Below, piece after piece: positions 1 through 11,574 of a DNA stretch of 64,000 bases. The notes below the pieces were generated by a model. It worked only from the letters and a program-made list of their open reading frames with translations. It was not told the origin of the DNA and did no database searches. Numbering within the stretch: position 1 is the first letter of the stretch; the number at the start of each line of letters is the position of its first letter. A program made the position numbers and the translations under genes. Source of the stretch: Bryopsis sp. KO-2023 (lineage: Eukaryota > Chlorophyta > Ulvophyceae > Bryopsidales > Bryopsidaceae); assembly GCA_030272585.1 (NCBI GenBank), contig BSYQ01000016.1, positions 434,001-498,000 on the forward strand, given 5' to 3'.

Positions 1-467
1 TTCATGATTTTTTTTGCAAGCTTTGATTTTGCTTGTCTGGTCTCATGATAACGTGGCACAAATTGCCCCTGATCGTTTGAAAGGGGATGCACCATCGTCT
101 GCATTCAATCGAAATCCTGTCACACTGTCACATTTTGTGGGGGAGCCACAAAATGTTACAGTTACAGTTGCAAAAATACCAGACAGCATCTGACAACTGA
201 GACCCTGGTCTCGACTGATGAATTTCTGCTTACTTGCCCTTGATTCTTACCATCACCAAATCCCTCTATCACAACAACAGTCCAGCTACCAACTCACAAA
301 CACTACCTCTAGTACACAACTGATTCGAAGAAAAACACCAAAAATAAAATACCAGCAGACAGTGGCTTCCCTTTTTGCTTCTTGTGCATGTCTGTTGAGA
401 TGTTCTTGCCACTCTAACGGAGCCAGTTGGGAAGTGGCCCCTATTTATCTCTATTAATCCTAGCCCT
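1..467. other. 3' flank of the RAMA/CW/ARID/PWWP gene, no gene seen
   Basis: This stretch lies downstream (minus sense) of the stop codon at 468-470. Open frames here are short and carry no recognisable motif. It probably holds 3' UTR and intergenic DNA. Confidence 0.5.
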
Positions 468-3400
468 CTACTCCATTGTGGATTTATCAATGTCGAAATC
501 TTCTTCGGGAAGGGGCCGTTTTTTGCCAGTTATGGGTTCCCTTGATGCTGAACCAGAGCAAGCCTCATTTCCATTCGTAGCTTCTTGCTGCACCTCCACA
601 TCCATCTACCAACAAAACAACTCCAAACCTTGGTTCTGAATATTAGTTTTCAGACTTACAGGGGCACTGTAACATTGCCAAACATATATCATATCTCTAT
701 TCCTTCTTTCTGATGCTGGACATTCCACCACCACTCTACAAATTCTGGCCATAAAAACAGGATGTCTATCCAAAAATATTAACCTTACCACCGAATAGAC
801 AGACAGCAGATAAATAGCCTGGGAGAAGTGATTCCAAGAAATTATTGTACCAACCTTTCCAGCCACATCATTTGCCTTTCCCCAATCGATGGACTCCGCC
901 AGCAAACTCACAGCTTTGTCCACAGATCTGATGGTTGGCTCTCCACACGATCTCCCAGTACCCAACAGAGAATCCAGGGAAGGCCTCAAATGAGCAGCTT
1001 CCCCAATTTTCAGCACCGAAGTGTCCAGTTGATAGCCCAGCATCAGACACTGGATATAACAAAAGGCAAAACACATCAAATTTGAGCAGGGGGGTCACTT
1101 GTCGACGAAAAAAAGACGTTCAATTCTTGCAACAACTGCTTGAATGAAACTTCATCAAATATTCAATAACCAAGCTGAACTTGGGCAGCAGCAACAAAGT
1201 TCAAAACAAGGGCCAGGTATGGTTCTTTCACAAAGAGGCTAATATATATCTATGGACATATGTCGACAGAAATGGCCATGCCTGGTCCTCACCTCAGACG
1301 CAAGCCCCAAGGCAGACTCTGCTCTATTGACTCGTTTCCTCCATTCAGCCCAAGTGGCGAACGATGCGTTTCCGAGAGTGTGTGATGGCAAATCCAACTC
1401 CAGGTCAAGGAGCCTGTCCCCAATGTACTGCAGACTCATTGCTTTGACCATTTGTCGGCCCCTATCAGCTTCAGGGGCCTCATTTTCATACTGTAAAGCA
1501 GCTTTGAGGATGCGGCGGCTGAGAATGGACTGTTCGCAACATGAGGTGGTGGACGAATCTGAGTTTTCTTCTGGGCCGGGGCTTTCGTCTGGAAGTCTGA
1601 GTACTGAGCTGTAAGCGGCATTCACTGAGTCACGATTGAAAGGTTCACACAGAGCTTGCGGAACCCAGCCCATGAAATTGGTACCAAACACCAATACAGT
1701 GAGCGCCGGCCCCTTGCAACTCGAAAGATCCTGAAACACAATGCACAGAGCATGCTGCCGGTGGGTTTTCCTCCTTACCCTGACAGTTGAAATCTATCAC
1801 CGACGAACTAGTGGACTGGCCACATTGCTGCTAATATGTCCTCTTTTTTGGTGAGTAAGAAAAATGGATGGAGATGTATTGAGTGGCTGGACCCTCACCT
1901 TCATGTCGAAAGGAAATCCTGTAGAACGTGCAGAATCATTTGACCTGCCTCCTGATATCGCTTCCGGCAGGTCTTGACTGCTCGCAACGATCACTGGCCA
2001 CAGTTTCCCTGGCTTGAAAGGATCGCGCGCACACAACAATTCACCAGGCAATGGCCCCTCTTTTCCTACCCACCACCCTGAATCTGAACCATCACCGCTG
2101 CTGGTAATGGCCGCCTCCAGAGCATCTGGATCAAAAACGTGGTCCGTTTTCCGACGTTTGGTTTGCCAAGGACCTCGATTGGGCCGGCAAGGCCCAGCAG
2201 GTTCAAGTTGCCTGGATGGCTCAGCAGTTCCAGCCCCTTGATCTTGGTCTGACATTATTCCTGCCAGCATCAGTAATGCATCGCACCGGCGGCTGGATGA
2301 CCCACTCAGGGATGCCTACATAACACCAATCTGATGAGCAATGACACAACAACAAGGTCGACATGCAACATAATAGAAGCTTGTACATATATATATTCCA
2401 AAAATCAGGACAATTAGAACCAAATTCACCAGCTCAGCTCATCTGGAACATGGGCTGAAAATCTGTGTGTAAGCCGAAATCAAAACTGAGAAAACTTCAT
2501 TACCCCTGAGCCATCTCGCCTCTTCTCTGAGCCATTCGATGCACTTCGAACAGCAGAAGTGTTGTTTAAGGCACGATCTGGGGTGGTGGCCTCAGCAGCC
2601 CCCAGTCGATGGCTTCCATCGCTCACAGGTGAATGTCTTTGTTGATCATTGGGTACTGACGGTGTTGACGTGCCTATTTGACCTTGAGGTGCAGGCTTTC
2701 CAGCCGACGAACTCTTCCCTCGACTGCCCCCCTTGGCATTCTTCTTTCCAGGCTTTGCTGGGGTCTTCTTGCAGGCATTTGGCAAATCGATGTGTCGCCA
2801 AGCTCGTTCGTAATCGTACAGGAATTTTCGGTAGTTGGTGAGGAGTTGATTGCCCACTGAAGTGGCTCTGTGATCCTTGGTGTAGTTTCGCATGCGTGGG
2901 AAGACATGGCCTGCGAAGTTTATTCGACCGACCCATCGGCCGGTGTCATCATAAGCTTCGTTGGCAATCAGTCCCCCGGCATGAATGACTTCCCGGTACA
3001 GACCAAATACATCGAGAGGGCGGTTGTTGCTGCAACGAACACACAGGATACCCTATTGAATGAGAACCCAGCCAGTGTAACATCCAGGCAACATCAGCAG
3101 AATGTTAATGCGGTGGGTCAATCACAGCACACGGATTTTGTCCACTATTTAAGGTTTGCCTTTCGCTTTCTCCGGGCACTGGAAGCTTCTTTTATTCCCG
3201 GTCTAACACAGCTTCCATCATTCATTCGGATTGGTGTGTGTGCTAGGTGTCCGTCGATAAAAGAAACACATCCTTGAAAAAGACCAGCTGTAAACCGAAA
3301 TTAAAGGTCGATGTCAGTCATGTCGGCATGAGTTGACCCATAACGGTGGCCGTACCACTGTATTCTCTTGTTTCTGATTTGCTCAGCCTTGTTGTCTTCC

Positions 3401-4440
3401 CCCAACTGTTTGAGGAAAGCAATCAGATCGGCCTCAAAAGCTTCAGGATGGCATTCGTCCACGGGGCCCCTCAAACTCGACTGGACATACGTATGAAAAT
3501 GCTCCTCTTCCAGGAGTTTGTCAATCGCGTTGTCGGACAGTTCTTGAGGAGCCTCACAGGATGCAAACCTAAAAAATAACAATTCAAAAATATATCCACA
3601 CGAGAAATCGTGATTAAAATAGGATGTCGACCTGAGGATTCCTGCCACTATCTATGAGGTCACCCCTGGGGCAATGGACGAAAACAAGCGAGCCACCATC
3701 ATTACTGCAGAAACTATTCATACAAAGGGTACAGCAAACCAGTGCTGCACTATTCAGCTCCAAAAATGCTTCTTTTCCTATGCAGCATTTCTCCTACCTC
3801 TTGTCAGGATTCTGGTAACAGAACCACATGTGGTCAGTCACAAGCTCGGTTTTCACCCTCCGCCATTGCTGGCATTTGTCACACTGGACCCAGGTTTCAT
3901 CCCCTGGTTGCCATTGAGGCACCACCACCTCAGGGATTGCCGGCTCTTCATCTCTTTCCCCGCCAGCAGCCACATTCACCATCGCTCCACCAGGTCCAGA
4001 ACTCCCCACCCCGCCAGCCACAGCATTCCTGCCTCTGGCCTCATCCACAGGGGGGATGCTGTGATTCTCAGTCCTTGGACCTCCATTTGGCAAGACCCCA
4101 ACCTCAGCTTGTTTGCAGTGCCTCATGTGGGGATCAGGAGAGGGTGCAGGCGTGGTCGTCGGGCTTGGGTTCACGCTTGAGTTTGGGCTGGGTGTCGCTT
4201 GGCCCACGTCAGGTGGTCCGAGGTTGGGTTTCTTTCTTTCTGGGAGCAAGGGGCTGCGTTCGCAGGGCAACTCCAGCCTGTCACGGTACGAGGCCAAGGG
4301 TTGGCTCCCGTATTTGACAGAGGCCCACCCGTCGTCCACTTTGCGGGAGGGGTTGCACTTCCTTTTCACATAAAGAGAAAAGGTGTTGGGGCTGTTGAAG
4401 GACAGGCCCTCGTAAAATATCTCTCCGTTGCGTCCCAAGT
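468..4440 (-). CDS. Multidomain chromatin reader: RAMA + zf-CW + ARID + PWWP
   Basis: Predicted nuclear DNA- and histone-reading protein. Exons 4440-3798, 3568-3356, 3029-2504, 2315-1899, 1730-1293, 1049-855 and 605-468 join in phase with GT-AG borders and give about 855 residues; the true N-terminus is upstream and unresolved. Numbering from the first resolved residue: the C-terminal half of a RAMA domain (SPNTFSLYVKRK, then GWASVKY) at 1-55; zf-CW at about 180-222 (WVQCDKC, W, C, and a last Cys in the next exon); ARID at about 255-365 (RPLDVFGLYREVIHAGG, then YDYERAWRHID); PWWP at about 550-635 (GELLCARDPFKPGKLWPVIV, FGTNFMGWVP). RAMA is thought to read DNA context or adenine methylation, CW to read methylated H3K4, PWWP to read methylated H3K36. 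The intron 606-854 may hide a further small exon. Domain calls are by eye; the first exon is the weak point. Confidence 0.8.
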
Positions 4441-4577
4441 CTGAGCAGAAAAGAAAATCGAACCACAGAAGCGGTTGAGCAACCGTTTTTGCCCCCGACT
4501 TCCCCTCAAACTACTTCATGGTGAGAGCACCAAATAAACACAGAAGGATGTGGGGATGGAGTGGAGCCAATAGAGCT

Positions 4578-4720
4578 TTACTCGTCGGCCTTGTCGGAAG
4601 GGAGGGATATATATTTCGCTACGCCAAAGAGGTAGCGCACGACCCAGGCAATGACGATTATAGTGACGATAACTTGGAGCACATTCAAACAAGGCGAGCG
4701 AAAAGGATTTCTTTCAGAAA
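4578..4720 (-). CDS. Possible last exon of a small single-span membrane protein
   Basis: After an acceptor at 4721-4722 the minus strand encodes about 47 residues ending at a stop at 4578-4580. They contain one hydrophobic span (VLQVIVTIIVIAWVV) followed by RYLFGVAKY and an acidic-basic tail ending KADE. The acceptor phase needs one extra upstream base, and no convincing first exon was found. A short alternative reading frame also crosses this stretch. It could be an independent small transmembrane gene or chance; family not recognised. Confidence 0.3.
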
Positions 4721-5840
4721 CTGAAACGAACAGAACAGTGTAAAACTGACGTCTATCTCGAACAGTGCGTACTCAACCATTCTCCCCTACAGTTAAAGGG
4801 AAAAAACACACTCCCCCTCAATACTGCAAGTGTGGCTAGACCCCAGTTTCGAACGGGCTTAAACAAAAACAGCATCCCAACCTGCCAGAAGTTCGTTTCC
4901 CCCAACAGCGACGCTCAAACGCTGGGGTCCGTGCTGAAATATTCCTGCAGCCAAATAAGGCTGCAACGTGCACACCCGGTCGCTCATTTCTCCCCTGTAT
5001 CAATTTTCCTCTTTCCCCCACTCTTCTGCCATTCAGACCTCCCTTGGCTGTGCTACCGAATAAAAGAACCAGGCGATGTCTCGATCGCGGTCACTTTTTC
5101 ACCCACCCACCGAAATGATTCGCAAGAGGCCATCTGGCTGCATGCCGTGACTGATTTTCCCCACCTCCACTTTCATCCCATCAAGATTTAGATGAACCCT
5201 TCGAAGAAAACAGGGTTGGGGGGAGCATTCAGTCAGAGATTTCCCAGGATCGGTGCCTCCAAACTCACACTCCATTCACTCCATGATAAATCTGGGAGGA
5301 AGGAAGGTCAAATCCATCCCACCAATTGCCCCCACCTCTGTTTCCTCAACAGCAGTTTTTGCAAAATGCCTGCCTCTCAGCAGCGATCCACACAATGCAA
5401 ACGCAGCAGTAATGCGTGCACGCATCTACCACCAGCATAGTCAGGACATCGAGACCGGGCAATGTGTTCGTTTTTCCTGGACCTCTTGGTGGACCTTTTT
5501 CGACCTCCCGTTGGTGATAGATGCCTCCACACCCTCCTCATAACCGAGAACTTCTCAATCCACTTGAAATTCAGGTTACAATGCCGTCCCATTGCTCTGT
5601 TCTTTGCCCCACAGTCCATCTATTTGGCCAGACGGGGTGTTCCTCTTGAATATCCATGTCTGTATATCCTACTCATATATGCTCTTCATCCACACCTATT
5701 CCCTCCCTCCCTTACTGCTCCCTCATACAGTCACCTCTCCAACCACCCCCCCTAAGGGACTTCCTAAAGCTACTTCCCTGGGGTCTCATAGAGTCCAAAG
5801 GTGTTTCAAACATGCTCTTTAATACTATTTTATTCAAGTT
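4721..5840. other. Intergenic between RAMA-type gene and TAF7
   Basis: About 1.1 kb without a supported coding region. It should contain the promoter and 5' exon(s) of the minus-strand RAMA gene and the 3' UTR of TAF7. A basic open frame on the minus strand near 5400-5600 (Arg/Lys-rich) has no recognised homology pattern and is not called. Confidence 0.4.
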
Positions 5841-6452
5841 TCACTCTTTTTGCTCCTCAACTGGCCCTGGTTCTTCCTCCACCGCCTCCCAGCAAACTTC
5901 TCCATCCTTCTGCACGCACTGTTCCTCGGTGTCGACGAATTTGTGCTGGGGGGGTGCCCAGCCGTCGAACATCGCCAACAAGTCCTCCTCCAAGGAGGTC
6001 ACCTCTTGGGCGCTGAACTTCTCTGGAGGCTTGAAAACCCTCCTCCTGACGTTTCTGAACGGATGTGTCAGCCCATCCCGGCTTTCGAGTTCATTTCCTT
6101 CATCCAACGGAGGATTGGCCCCGACGTGCAAGACTTGCGACACGTCGGTGAGCTTCACGCAATGGATATCGTCCAGAGTCTTGTAGCACTCGACGAAAGT
6201 GGGCAAATCCAGAACCCGGACGGGACGCTTCGTGCCGCGGAATTCAAGCGAACCGTCCCTCCCGGGTTTGGTGAACTCGAGTTTGAGGCCAGACTCTTTC
6301 GCCTCGGCAACTTGTTCCTTCACCGCCTCCCTCAACTGCTCCGCCAGATCCGAATCCTCGACCCTCAGAACAAAGTGCTCTTCTCGCGCCTCCCTAGGAG
6401 CCGGTACACGTCTTTTCCGCGTTTGAACACCTCTTTTCAAAGTAGACCGCAT
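5841..6452 (-). CDS. TAF7: TFIID subunit TAF7 (TAFII55)
   Basis: Subunit of the general transcription factor TFIID, which binds TAF1 and restrains its activities at promoters. The single exon encodes 203 residues. The TAFII55 N-terminal domain covers about residues 20-140: EEHFVLRV at its start, basic RGTKRPVRVLDLPTFVECYK in the middle, and TLDDIHCVKLTDVSQVLHV, which matches the conserved stretch before the acidic region. A short acidic tail (EEEPGPVEEQ) ends the protein. It is shorter than animal TAF7 (about 350 residues), as in many protists. The ATG at 6452 is the first in frame before the domain. It is head-to-head with UBLCP1, 308 bp apart, suggesting a shared promoter. Confidence 0.88.
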   Translation of the reverse strand: MRSTLKRGVQTRKRRVPAPREAREEHFVLRVEDSDLAEQLREAVKEQVAEAKESGLKLEFTKPGRDGSLEFRGTKRPVRVLDLPTFVECYKTLDDIHCVKLTDVSQVLHVGANPPLDEGNELESRDGLTHPFRNVRRRVFKPPEKFSAQEVTSLEEDLLAMFDGWAPPQHKFVDTEEQCVQKDGEVCWEAVEEEPGPVEEQKE

Positions 6453-6760
6453 TTGCTTCCAGAACTCAAACGAACAGTGCTTTTTTCGAGCCCCCGCCAG
6501 AATCTCGACGGCAAGAATTTATCCTTTCCAGATCACACTTTTCGGTTGGGCACGTGAATGTGAGAAAAGAGCTGCCAGTATCCAGTCAACGCTTCTGCTC
6601 TTTCCGCTTTCGAGAAATCAGGCCCCTCCTTCCCAGACACTGCTACCTGCTTCGTTCCCCAGCCGTCATTGTTGCAGCGCTCGATATCTGTGAAAAACAC
6701 ATTCTTCGCAGCCGAATACATCGATCGCGTCACTCGTTGTAGCGCGCATCGAGGCGGAAT
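6453..6760. promoter_or_regulatory. Divergent promoter region TAF7 / UBLCP1
   Basis: Only 308 bp separate the start codons of the minus-strand TAF7 and plus-strand UBLCP1, so both 5' UTRs and core promoters must lie here or overlap. No clear TATA box was identified. That the promoter is shared is inferred from spacing alone. Confidence 0.5.
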
Positions 6761-8346
6761 ATGAGTGCCGAGATCGTCGTCAAATGGAGTGGCCAGGAGT
6801 TCGTGATTCCTGTCGACCCCGAAGACACGGTTGAGGCTGTCAAACGCAAGATCCAGGATAAAACGAACGTCGCCCCTAAGCGCCAAAAGCTGCTCGGGTT
6901 GAAGGCGAAAGGCAAACTTGCGCAAGACGACTCTCTCATGTCGGATGTCAAGTTGAAACCTGGACAAAAGGTTATGATGATGGGGTAGGTGGGGAGGGAG
7001 CACAACGCCCGCTATGCTCTGTGGCTGTCGGTGCTACTTTCAGCCTACCTTTCATCTCTTTGTGACGATTTTTTCGTGTCGTGGAAGGAGATCTGACGCT
7101 TTTGTTAGTCGGAGTGTCCTGCAGGACGCCCGAGGAGGTTATCGAAAGCACTTCAAAGCAAGTGGAAGAAGCTCCGGAGATAGCTGACGATTTCGACCTC
7201 GATCCTGAGGATGAAAAGAACATCCAGGTGACGGACCGGCCCGAGACCCAGGAAAAACTAAAAAGACGGGTTGAGAGTGTTGAGGTGAAAATTATGAACC
7301 CTCCCCGCGAGGGTAAGAAGCTGCTGGTGTTGGATATCGACTACACTATATTCGACTTGGGTGGGAGTGCGGAGAGGCCAGAGGAACTAGCGAGGCCTTA
7401 TTTGCATGAGTTCATGACGGCTTGCTACCAGCACTACGATTTAGTGATTTGGAGTGCCACATCCATGAAGTGGGTGGAGGTCAAAATGAAGGTGAGGAAA
7501 TCCCCTCCCCCTCTTTAAAAAGAAACAAAACCCCACTGCATATGTGAAAAGTTGTGGCAGTGAAGTGGAGATTGCAGATTGATTCTTCTAATTCCAGTGC
7601 AAAAATTGTTGGGTTTTTTGTTCCGACACTGATGGCATCATATCCTTTACACTCTGGTGAATGCGTTTATTTCCTCGCAACACCCACCCCCAGGAGTAAA
7701 AAACTGTCGAAATAACAGCGATCGAGAAGTAATCGTTCTGTGTTTCGGAAGGAGCTGGGGGTTTCAACCCATCCCGACTACAAGATCACATTCATGCTGG
7801 ATCACTCGGCAATGGTTACAGTCCACACAGAGAAATATGGTGTGTTTGATTGCAAGCCGCTGGCTTTCTTGTGGGCAAAATTCCCAGACTTCTACAATGA
7901 GAGCAACACAGTGATGCTGGACGATTTAAGGTGGGTTGAAGGGAATTCATTTCATTTTTTTTTTTGAAATCTCTTCCAACTCGATTCTCAAATCCTGATT
8001 TGCACGGAGGTCATGGTCGGATTCGGGGGGTTGTTTTTTTGGGTGGGTTTATGTGGTCAGAAAGATTCGAATAGCAAAAGATGATTTAAATAGGGACGTC
8101 CCTTCGTCGTTTATCAGCTTTTTTTTTTCGGCTCAATTTTCTTGCAGGCGGAATTTCATAATGAATCGGCAGAATGGATTAGTCATCCGACCCTTTGCGA
8201 AATCGCACAGAACTCGGCACACGGATCGAGAACTGCTCCGGCTGAAAAGATACTTGACTTTTATTGGGACGCGGGAAAGCTTGTCAGACCTCAATCATCG
8301 AAGATGGGAGTCTTTTTTGGCCAAAAATAGAACGAGGGAGCAATAG
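6761..8346 (+). CDS. UBLCP1: Ubiquitin-like domain CTD/26S proteasome phosphatase UBLCP1
   Basis: Nuclear FCP/SCP-family phosphatase known to dephosphorylate the nuclear proteasome and able to act on the RNA polymerase II CTD. Exons 6761-6984, 7125-7491, 7752-7930 and 8148-8346 give 322 residues, close to 318 in human. The ubiquitin-like domain occupies about 1-75 ([20 protein letters not shown], ending [10 protein letters not shown]). The HAD phosphatase domain follows, with [20 protein letters not shown] containing the catalytic DxDxT signature (DIDYT), then [16 protein letters not shown] and [11 protein letters not shown]. The third motif lies in VMLDDLRRNF, split by the last intron, and the C-terminus ends with the family's [13 protein letters not shown]. 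All splice phases agree and all key catalytic residues are present. Confidence 0.95.
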
Positions 8347-9786
8347 CCTTGTGTGTTTGTCCTTGTGTTTTTGAACTGCGTAGTCTTGTCTAGTGTGCAA
8401 TATTAGTCGGTATGAGACTTTCTTTGTGTTTTTTTCGCAAGCCTGTTTTCAGACTGGCAGTGGTGGTTTTTCTTCTTCTGTAAACGAAGAATTTGTTTGA
8501 TTAGTTTGAACAAGATAGTTTCTGTGATCCCACCAGTCCAACTGGAGGGGAAGTGCTGGGTGTTCCGAATCCCCTCCGAAAAGATTTTTTTTCACCACGT
8601 AAGATTGAGGAAACTGTCCGAGTTCTGTGAAAAACCAATATTTATTTATTTTTAGTTGGGGGGAGTTCCTTTCTCCAGAGAAGAAATAGTTCCTGAGGTG
8701 AGTGCATTTCCTATTGAGATTTTTATTTTTAAGATGGGAATGGTACATTTGAGTGCTTTTATTTGCGTTCACCTCCCCCAAGCACACACATGTGTGAATA
8801 TTGTTCACTGTGCTGTGACATCCCAGAGCCTTGTTTCATTTTGCCGTCTGCGAGGTGTTAATTTCTGTGCAAAAGAATCAGAATTTGAATTGGGCCTATC
8901 GATTGTGGGTAATGATGCTTATAGGTCTTCCTCTCCACAGGAAAGCAATCGGACAGTTCACATAGAATTTCTTTTAAAAAAAGGTCTCTCGAAGGAAATC
9001 CGAAAACATGTCATTCATCCACGAAGGTTCCAATATTGGCACCTTTATTGGGGAGGCAAACCCCTCCTCAGGAGTTTAGGCTACTACTCAACCATGGCTC
9101 CGACTTTCCGAAAATACTCCACGCCGATACACACAGGAAGACACACTGTTTTTTGTCCGAAGCAACTTTTGGGTCAGTGTTTCACGAAGTGTTTTTGTTG
9201 AGAGCTTTCCAGTGGAAGTGGATTTTCCTGACCAAAACTGTGGTTAAAATTATATCGTACAATTACAGTACAAAAACTAACAGTCAGACAGGAGGTACAC
9301 AAGTAATCGACTGCCACCCAACCCCCTTGGATTAAAACAATTGATGGACAAATTTTCTCCGTCCTTGCTGTGACACCGAAACCCTGTGGACCCATCCAGG
9401 CTGGCCTCCAGCAGATCTCACAAAAATTTTTGTTTTTTTGACAAAAGGTGCATCCATGGTGGCCACAGGAAAGCACACCACCCCCGTTATGTAACGCAAT
9501 GTTGGATTTAGATGTGAATAATACATGCGAACGAACGCCACCATGCCTCACAATGACTGCAATTGCAGTCCTCCAGGTTCTTGCAATGTTCAATTCAATT
9601 ACATTACAATCCTATATCACAAGTTGCTAGCAAGGTTGGTTGCCCTTCAGTCAGAAATGTGGCAGCAAAATGTAAAACTGATCCTACTGTCCACAACGCC
9701 TGAAAATATTCCCGAACAAGTTTTAATCAAGTACTCCAAAATACAGTACAAACACGACCAAATACATTCACATCAGAAATCGACGA
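8347..9786. other. Intergenic, no supported gene
   Basis: About 1.4 kb between the UBLCP1 stop and the stop of the glycine-rich gene (tail to tail). The open frames, including one of 181 codons on the plus strand at 8656-9201, lack domain patterns and look AT-rich and intron-like. It presumably holds two 3' UTRs. Confidence 0.45.
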
Positions 9787-10456
9787 TTACTTGCGGCCAC
9801 CCCCGCCGCCTCCTCCTCCGCCGCCACCATTATTGCCTCCCCCGCCGCCCCCGCCGCCCCCGCCGCCACCTCCTCCTCCTCCTCCGCCGCCGCCACCACC
9901 ACCGCCTCGTCCTCCGCCGCCGCCACCACCACCTCCGCCAAGAAGCTTGCGCACTGCATCACACCCCCCATCGTTTAAAGCAGCCTTGAAACTAATGTTC
10001 GTTACACAGGTGAATTAGCGAAACCATCCTTACATTTCTTGCCTCCGCCTCCGCCTCCGCCTCCACCACCTCCTCCACCTCCACCTCCGCCGCCGCCGCC
10101 GCCTCCCCATTTCCAGTGGCCCCCGCCTCCTCCCCCTCCACCGCCTCCACCGCCTCCACCGCCTCCTCCGCCTCCACCGCCTCCACCGCCTCCTCCGCCT
10201 CCACCGCCTCCACCGCCTCCGCCGCCGCCACCACCAAGCAAGTCACGGCTCGGGTGTGTCACGACAAAATCTGTATTCGATGAAAAAACCCAGGCGGGCG
10301 CGCCAATCAACCTCCAACTGCGTGTTCAAGCGATGACCAGAAATTGAGCGCGCGGCGAGCGAGCCGACCAGAAGTCTAAGACACACCGTCAGGAGCAGCA
10401 TTGGCTGCGACCACGACCAGGCCGATAAGCAGAACAACGGTTGCGGCCTTCATCAT
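9787..10456 (-). CDS. Secreted glycine-rich protein
   Basis: Predicted secreted, structural or cell-surface low-complexity protein. Exons 10456-10387, 10270-10034 and 9953-9787 join in phase to give 157 residues. Residues 1 to about 21 form a clear signal peptide (MKAATVVLLIGLVVVAANA, after an extra initial Met) with a likely cut after ANA. A short mature head (DFVVTHPSRDLLGG) leads into two nearly pure glycine blocks, the first interrupted by HWKWG and the second by a single Arg and an NN pair. The protein ends GGGRK. The second intron, 80 nt, sits between the blocks, and each block starts with a Leu-Leu-Gly-Gly join, so the blocks may have arisen by exon duplication. Glycine is encoded mostly by GGC, GGT and GGA. 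Function unknown; cell-wall or extracellular matrix is the usual inference. Confidence 0.72.
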
Positions 10457-11561
10457 TGCTGACAAATTCTCTCAAGAACGCTGTATTGGATGGAAGCAAT
10501 CGTCGGATCGATTTTTTTGTGGAGCGTGCCTGAGGGCCCGTGCATTTGTGGGAAAGCAAGCCCCACGTGGACACGACGCTTCGTTCCTCCGAGTCGCATC
10601 CCAACACCAAGCGCCCAACTGGTTCTTGCCATATGTCCGCATTATGTGTGATGTGATCATTGATTGATTGATTGATTGTGCTGGGTTCACCCCAGAAATG
10701 GGAGGTGTGACATTTGTGGAAATTTCCAGATCTGGATGCCCATGTTTCAACCCAACTCCCCACACCCCACACAGCCAGTTGCAAAAACATGACCTCAACT
10801 TCAAGTTGTCCATCCCGATCGAAGCCAATTCATTTTTCGGTGCACACACAAAGATGCCACGTGGTCACGCCGCCATTGCGAGGTGACCTCACACCTGCAG
10901 AGAAAAACTCATAAAAGAGGCTTTCCAAGACATCACGACAGCAAGAAAATCCTGACGAAAGAAGAAAAAGTTCCCACCTGCAAGTGTTATGACCGAACAT
11001 ACAAATGGAGCACCCTGCCTGGTTGGTTCAACCTTACTCCATCACAGAATCGACTCTTTCTTCGAGTTACCGCATCCACAGTGGACAGCGATGAAACTTT
11101 TTCTTTTTCGAAAATGGACCGGCCTGACCAAACAAACCGCATCCCTACACAGCCTCCGTCGTTTTTCATTTTTTGGGGGAGTTTTGCTGCCGCCTGACGA
11201 CCGCTTCAGATAAGAGATTGAAGGAGCCTTGCAAGCCAATTTTTCTGAATCAAAACTGAAACACTCGTGGAATCGGGGAACTGCACCCCAGGGTTGAGAG
11301 CCGATATCTGAACACCTGGGGCGGGAGGGAGGGGGTTGAAGCGAAAACCGCTTGATGCCATTGTGATCACGTGCACCCTGCAGGGAATGCCGAGGTAGGC
11401 CTTGACCTCGGTCCGGCTCGCTTCCTCTCTCTTCCAAAAAAAAAGGGGGGGCCCTCAGAGTGGCATGTGGCTTGGTCGAATGAGACAACAATTTTCCAGT
11501 TTCCAGTGTGTGGATTATGACTCACCGATTCTGGTGGCGCACATTATTCGCACGTTGTGGA
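10457..11561. other. Intergenic with a short TGAT repeat
   Basis: About 1.1 kb between the start of the glycine-rich gene and the left arm of the inverted duplication. It contains a short (TGAT)n run around 10658-10678. No coding pattern was recognised. It is not shared with the right arm, so the ancestral upstream promoter of one of the two TUG copies may lie here. Confidence 0.45.
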
Positions 11562-11574
11562 TGATTGCGACATG

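Noticed and set aside
5377-5619. Arg/Lys-rich minus-strand ORF
   Set aside because: No domain and no splice link to the RAMA gene could be shown.
8656-9201. 181-codon plus-strand ORF after UBLCP1
   Set aside because: No start context, domain or splice support; low-complexity AT-rich.
9791-10347. Long plus-strand proline-rich open frames
   Set aside because: They are the antisense of the glycine-coding repeats. The minus strand has the signal peptide, start, introns and stop.
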